From assembly GCA_964590395.1 (NCBI GenBank), contig CAZPVT010000005.1, positions 124,001-188,000 of the forward strand: DNA of 64,000 bases. The letters are read 5' to 3'. The position numbers were made by a program, and so were the translations under genes. This document shows positions 60,241 to 64,000 of this stretch, piece after piece. Numbering within the stretch: position 1 is the stretch's first letter; the number at the start of each line of letters is the position of its first letter. The stretch comes from JAOABP01 sp964590395 (GTDB lineage: Bacteria > Hydrothermota > Tepidihabitantia > Tepidihabitantales > Tepidihabitantaceae). The notes beneath the pieces were generated by a model. The model was not told the origin of the DNA. It saw only the letters and a program-made list of their open reading frames with translations, and ran no database searches.

Positions 60241-61629
60241 ATGAAGGTTTACAATACGCTTTCCCGGCAAAAGGAGGATTTTGTGCCGATTGAGCCGGGC
60301 AGAGTGAGGATGTATAACTGCGGTCCGACCGTTTACTGGTTTGCCCATATCGGTAATTTTCGGGCTTATGTTTTTGCGGATACTTTGCGCCGGGTTTTTG
60401 AGTATTTAGGTTATGAGGTAAAGCAGGTGATGAATATCACCGATGTGGGACATCTGACCACGGATGATGATTTGGGGGAGGATAAATTGGAGGCTGGAGC
60501 GAGAAGAGAGGGCAGAAGTCCGGAGGAGATCGCCCATTTTTATGAAGAGGCATTTTTTGCCGATGCTCGGAAGTTGAATATCCAAAGACCCCATATCGTC
60601 TGCCGCGCAACCGAACACATCGCGGAGATGGTCGCGCTGATCCAGCGGATTGAGCAAAACGGTTTTACTTATCAAACCAGTGTGGGGTTGATATTGGATA
60701 CCGGCAAGTATCCGGATTACTGGCGGCTGGGGAGGTTGAATCTGAGCGAGCAGAAGGCGGGCGCAAGGGTGGAGATAGATCCGGAGCGAAAAAGTCCGTC
60801 TGATTTTGCCCTCTGGATTACCAATCAGCCCAAACATCTGATGCAGTGGGATTCACCGTGGGGTCGAGGTTTTCCCGGTTGGCATATTGAGTGTTCAGCG
60901 ATGTCAATGAGGTATCTGGGTGAGGAGTTTGATATTCACACCGGTGGTATCGACCACATTCCTATTCATCATACCAATGAACGGGCGCAGAATTTTGCCG
61001 CCACCGGTAAGGAGGTGGTGCATTACTGGATGCACAACGCATTTTTGCAACTTGGTGAGTCAAGGATGGGGAAGTCTGAGGGTAATATTCTCACCGTTAC
61101 CGAACTGGAGCGGCTGGGTTATGAGCCGCTGGCGTTTAGGTATCTGTGCCATACTGCGCATTACCGGATGCCGTTGAATTTCACAATTGAGGCTTTGGAT
61201 TCAGCCCAGAACGGGCTAAAAGGTTTGCGGGAGATGGGAATTAATGCGGTTAACTGGAGAAGGGGAGAGGGTGATGATGAGTATCTGAGGAAGGTGGAGG
61301 CGGATTTTCACTCGGCAATTGCTGATGACCTCAATATGCCCCAGGCGCTGGCAGCGGTATGGAATCTGGTGCGGGAGGGAAACAAAAGACAGGACCGACG
61401 GGCGTGGGAGCTGCTGCTGGATTTCGATCGGGTGCTGGGCTTGAATTTGAAGGCAGCGGTTGATGCGGTGGGAGAGGTCCCGATTGAGGTTAAAAAACTG
61501 GTAGAGGAACGGGAGTTGGCGCGCCGGGCAAAGGATTGGCAAAGGGCAGACCGGTTGCGAGAGGAGATTGGGAAATTAGGCTACATTATTGAAGACACCA
61601 AGGACGGATGGCGATTAAAACATATTTGA
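60241..61629 (+). CDS. cysS: Cysteinyl-tRNA synthetase
   Basis: 462 aa, standard length. It charges tRNA-Cys. The class I HIGH-type motif is FAHIGN (35-39), with the zinc ligands Cys27 (YNCGPTV), Cys in WHIECSAMS and the His/Glu pair in HHTNERAQ. DIHTGGIDHIPIHHTNE is diagnostic. The KMSKS-type loop is RMGKSEGN. A small C-terminal DALR/helical domain ends at LKHI. No internal lesion. Confidence 0.97.
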   Translation: MKVYNTLSRQKEDFVPIEPGRVRMYNCGPTVYWFAHIGNFRAYVFADTLRRVFEYLGYEVKQVMNITDVGHLTTDDDLGEDKLEAGARREGRSPEEIAHFYEEAFFADARKLNIQRPHIVCRATEHIAEMVALIQRIEQNGFTYQTSVGLILDTGKYPDYWRLGRLNLSEQKAGARVEIDPERKSPSDFALWITNQPKHLMQWDSPWGRGFPGWHIECSAMSMRYLGEEFDIHTGGIDHIPIHHTNERAQNFAATGKEVVHYWMHNAFLQLGESRMGKSEGNILTVTELERLGYEPLAFRYLCHTAHYRMPLNFTIEALDSAQNGLKGLREMGINAVNWRRGEGDDEYLRKVEADFHSAIADDLNMPQALAAVWNLVREGNKRQDRRAWELLLDFDRVLGLNLKAAVDAVGEVPIEVKKLVEERELARRAKDWQRADRLREEIGKLGYIIEDTKDGWRLKHI

Positions 61630-61653
61630 CTTGAGGTGGTTTTTTGTTAGATT
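61626..61653 (+). promoter_or_regulatory. Promoter of tRNA-Ile at the cysS stop
   Basis: TTGACT (61626-61631) overlaps the cysS TGA; after a 16-nt spacer, TAGATT (61648-61653) lies 11 nt before the tRNA. Confidence 0.5.
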
Positions 61654-61664
61654 TATTGTGTTAG

Positions 61665-61737
<73 letters not shown>

Positions 61738-61747
61738 TTTTATCTTT

Positions 61748-62623
61748 ATGAGTAAAAAGACACTGATTATCATTGTCGTTTTAACCACGCTGGGAACTTT
61801 GATCAGTACTGGATTGACGATTGGACTGTTGATTGCCGGGCTGGGTGATGAGTCGCCGGCGGGTACTAAGGCACTCGGTTATGTAACAATTGAGGGAGTG
61901 CTCCGCGACAGCCGGGAGACGGTACGGCAGTTACGGATACTGGCAAAGAAGCCGCAGATAAAAGGGATTTTAATTCGGGTGGAAAGTCCGGGTGGGGGGG
62001 TGACCGCAGCGCATGAGATTTACTCGGAGATAAAACGGATTCGTGAGAAGGGGAAAACGGTGGTGGTTTCAATGGGGACAGTTGCCGCTTCCGGTGGGTA
62101 TTACATTGCCACGGGCGCGGATGCGATCGTTGCCAATCCCGGGACATTGACCGGTTCAATCGGGGTGATTATGGAGTTGCCGGTAGTGCGCGGATTCTTG
62201 GATAAAATCGGTATGAAGGTTGAGGTGATTAAGTCCCGGGAGGCAAAGGATGTCGGTTCGCCTTTTCGGGAGATGAGCGAGCAAGATCGGAAAATTTTGC
62301 AGGGCGTGGTCAGCGATGTGTATGAGCAGTTTGTTGACATCGTTGCGCGGGAACGAAAAATTCCATTGGACAGTCTGATGAGGATCGCAGATGGCCGGAT
62401 AATGACTGGCAGACAGGCAAGACAGTTCGGACTGGTGGATACACTGGGAACGCTGGAAGATGCCAAGCAGATTTTGGCGGAGCGGTGTGGAATTAAGGGC
62501 GAACCAAAATGGGTTAAATCCCAACCGAGGCTGAATTATCTATTGCGGCAATTTTTTGAGGAGATGACCGGCTGGCTACCGGCAAGGGGAGAAACACCCG
62601 TGGTTTATTACCGCTGGTTTTAG
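61748..62623 (+). CDS. sppA: Signal peptide peptidase SppA (S49, short form)
   Basis: 291 aa, the single-domain form. One N-terminal TM helix (TLIIIVVLTTLGTLISTGL) anchors it. The Ser/Lys dyad is Ser115 in MGTVAASGGYYIA and Lys167 in KSREAKDVGSPFR. RVESPGGGV is the oxyanion-side motif, and GRIMTGRQARQFGLVD is the family C-terminal signature. It degrades remnant signal peptides in the membrane. The ATG lies only 10 nt after tRNA-Ile with no Shine-Dalgarno site. Confidence 0.94.
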   Translation: MSKKTLIIIVVLTTLGTLISTGLTIGLLIAGLGDESPAGTKALGYVTIEGVLRDSRETVRQLRILAKKPQIKGILIRVESPGGGVTAAHEIYSEIKRIREKGKTVVVSMGTVAASGGYYIATGADAIVANPGTLTGSIGVIMELPVVRGFLDKIGMKVEVIKSREAKDVGSPFREMSEQDRKILQGVVSDVYEQFVDIVARERKIPLDSLMRIADGRIMTGRQARQFGLVDTLGTLEDAKQILAERCGIKGEPKWVKSQPRLNYLLRQFFEEMTGWLPARGETPVVYYRWF

Positions 62624-62624
62624 T

Positions 62625-63032
62625 TTAACCACCGGAACCACCGGGGCCACCGATCAGCGGCTTGGGCCTGGTGGCGGTGCGGAGCAAGCGCCGGGTTTTA
62701 GTCAATAACCGGTGGGCAAGGCGCAGGTTTTTCCCCATAGTTTTGATATCCGTGGTTTGTTTGTTTTTTTCGATCAGGTCGCGTGCCTGATTTAATTGCG
62801 CCTCCGCTTCGGTAATTAACTGGCTACTTCCCGGCGGTAAGGGAACAGCCCGTGCCTGGGCTAATCTGGCAAATAGTTCGTTGATGTTCTGTTCCGTCCT
62901 TTGGGTCTGATATTGCAGGTCTTTAAACGTAATGATTTTACGCTGGGTTCTTTTGCCACCGAGTAGGAGAAATAGGGTGCCCACGACTACCAGGATGGCG
63001 GTAATTGTCCAAATGATCACTCTTATCTTCAC
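62625..63032 (-). CDS. Small membrane-anchored coiled-coil protein (copy 1)
   Basis: 135 aa. An N-terminal TM helix (VIIWTITAILVVVGTLFLLLGG) is followed by a helical domain (DLQYQTQRTEQNINELFARLAQA, ITEAEAQLNQARDLIEKNK) and a Gly/Pro tail. It has the same plan as the next gene (TM plus about 90 helical residues) and may be a distant paralogue. No family recognised. Its stop abuts the convergent sppA stop. Likely inner-membrane, facing cytoplasm or periplasm. Confidence 0.65.
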   Translation of the reverse strand: MKIRVIIWTITAILVVVGTLFLLLGGKRTQRKIITFKDLQYQTQRTEQNINELFARLAQARAVPLPPGSSQLITEAEAQLNQARDLIEKNKQTTDIKTMGKNLRLAHRLLTKTRRLLRTATRPKPLIGGPGGSGG

Positions 63033-63094
63033 TGCGACTCCTTCGGTTTTTCGGGCAGGGGGTCATCGCGACACCCCTGCCCGGTTACAAGTTA

Positions 63095-63466
63095 TTACCT
63101 TTTCTTCTTTGCTAACCGCTTGAGTTTTTTCACCTCTTTGATGTAGTCTTGGATCTCTTCGCGCTTTTTGGTGAGTTCTTCGGGTGTAGTTAGCGTTTGA
63201 AACTCCTGTAATGCGGTTTGCGCTTTGGCGATCAATTCTTGCGCTGCCGGCTGATCCTCGGGTGCGATGTCAGGGATGTCATCGTTTAGATTCTCAATCG
63301 TTTTAGTGAGACGTTTGACTTCCTTGGGAATGTCTTCAACTTCTACAACTCTTTTACCTATTCGGGCTTCCTGGGCACGTGTCCTAAGGACCCACACCGC
63401 CACGACGATGACGATGATGCCGAGAATCACATATAGTATGATTCGGCTGGTCGGGATTTTTGCCAT
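63095..63466 (-). CDS. Small membrane-anchored coiled-coil protein (copy 2)
   Basis: 123 aa. The TM helix (IILYVILGIIVIVVAVWVL) is followed by helices (DIPKEVKRLTKTIENLNDD, AAQELIAKAQTALQEFQTL) and a very basic end (KEVKKLKRLAKKKR). GGAGG-type ribosome site present. It lies 12 nt after secA in the same direction, so it is probably co-transcribed with secA. Function unknown; a link to translocation is only suggested by position. Confidence 0.65.
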   Translation of the reverse strand: MAKIPTSRIILYVILGIIVIVVAVWVLRTRAQEARIGKRVVEVEDIPKEVKRLTKTIENLNDDIPDIAPEDQPAAQELIAKAQTALQEFQTLTTPEELTKKREEIQDYIKEVKKLKRLAKKKR

Positions 63467-63478
63467 TTCTCCTCCTTT

Positions 63479-64000
63479 TTATTTGTTTGCCTTGGTTTTG
63501 CTATTCGCAGAAGGTGCTGGTACCCTTCCGCAACAGTACTTGTGTTTTTTACCTGAACCACAGGGGCAGGGATCGTTCCGCCCCACCTTGGGCGTCTGCC
63601 GGCGAAGTGTCCTGCCAGTGGATGACGCTGTTTGAGAAGTCGCTTCGCCAGCGGTTTCCGGTTTGAATGCCCGAACTGACATCCGGCTCGGTTGACCGAG
63701 TCGGTCTTCACCGCTCTTCGGATCAACCCGGAAGAGAACTCTTAAGGCGTTCTGATAAAACTCCTGCATTGTTTCACTGAATAGCCGAAAGGACTCCTGT
63801 TTATACTCAACAAGTGGGTCTTTTTGACCATAAGCCTGCAGTCCAATCCCTTCGCGCAGAATGTCCAGTTGATGCAGATGGTCACGCCACGCCTCATCCA
63901 GGGTTGCAAGAAACACCCGACGACACCATTCAGTAAATAACTCAACGCCGATCTCCTGTGCCAAGTCTGTGTAGCGCTGCTTGCCACTATTTAAAAGATA
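63479..64000 (-). CDS. secA: Preprotein translocase ATPase SecA, C-terminal part (5' end beyond window)
   Basis: The 173 visible residues are the end of SecA, the cytoplasmic motor that pushes preproteins through SecYEG. LDEAWRDHLHQLDILREGIGLQAYGQKDPLVEYKQESF belongs to the helical scaffold/wing region. The C-terminal zinc-binding SEC-C motif is VGRNDPCPCGSGKKHKYCCG, which contacts SecB or ribosomes. The frame is open to the window edge at 64000. A short Ala/Ser/Lys-rich tail ends the protein. Confidence 0.96.
   Translation of the reverse strand, partial: YLLNSGKQRYTDLAQEIGVELFTEWCRRVFLATLDEAWRDHLHQLDILREGIGLQAYGQKDPLVEYKQESFRLFSETMQEFYQNALRVLFRVDPKSGEDRLGQPSRMSVRAFKPETAGEATSQTASSTGRTLRRQTPKVGRNDPCPCGSGKKHKYCCGRVPAPSANSKTKANK

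Overview
The window reads as a chromosomal segment of an uncultured, didermic, anaerobic bacterium. It carries TonB-dependent receptors with carboxypeptidase-regulatory-like N-termini, lipoproteins, a PorV-type outer-membrane protein, secreted proteins with FlgD-like C-terminal sorting-type tails, a B12-dependent (class II) ribonucleotide reductase and an Flx-type flavin/iron-sulfur electron-transfer module. This combination fits the Fibrobacterota-Chlorobiota-Bacteroidota fringe and candidate phyla such as WOR-3 (Stahlbacteria). The phylum call is inference: no rRNA is present.

Layout. 0-6 kb (minus strand): a short protein-kinase-like C-lobe, a TPR protein and a large DUF4175-like membrane/coiled-coil protein, followed by a palindromic repeat element. 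6-11 kb: CDF metal transporter, nitroreductase, flavoprotein, TonB receptor and DUF4249-like lipoprotein. 11-16.8 kb: nrdJ, a methyltransferase, a PDZ lipoprotein, an unknown secreted protein and tRNA-Asp. 17-18.5 kb: a heavily decayed secreted beta-propeller-type gene. 18.5-22.8 kb: two tRNA-Ser genes, gltX, glnS and an unknown gene. 22.8-28.8 kb: a TetR-TolC-MFP-RND efflux operon with a clear operator. 28.8-32 kb: an flxDCBA-like operon with no hdrABC next to it. 32.3-37.3 kb: tRNA-Phe, rpsT and three envelope/glycan genes, the last one ending inside a palindromic repeat cluster. 37.7-47.7 kb: a secretion operon (lipoprotein, TonB receptor, 981-aa secreted protein, PorV, clostripain-family peptidase). 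47.8-56.5 kb: an AT-rich accessory island on the minus strand. It holds a restriction-modification pair, an unknown 309-aa protein, an ATPase, a GH114-like lipoprotein, an HTH gene, several decayed genes and an attC-like structure. 56.8-64 kb: a glycolate-oxidase-type FAD protein, trxA, a DUF4097-like lipoprotein, cysS, tRNA-Ile, sppA, two small membrane-anchored coiled-coil proteins and the 3' end of secA.

Two genome-level patterns stand out. First, at least ten genes have a near-consensus sigma70 promoter whose -10 box ends only 6-11 nt before the start codon, which predicts leaderless or nearly leaderless mRNAs. Genes inside operons instead use AGGAGG-type Shine-Dalgarno sites. Several protein genes also start just downstream of tRNAs. 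Second, the accessory island contains three same-orientation copies of the 3' end of one HTH gene (one intact gene, two remnants), each just upstream of a different cargo block. This suggests stepwise build-up of modules around that gene family.
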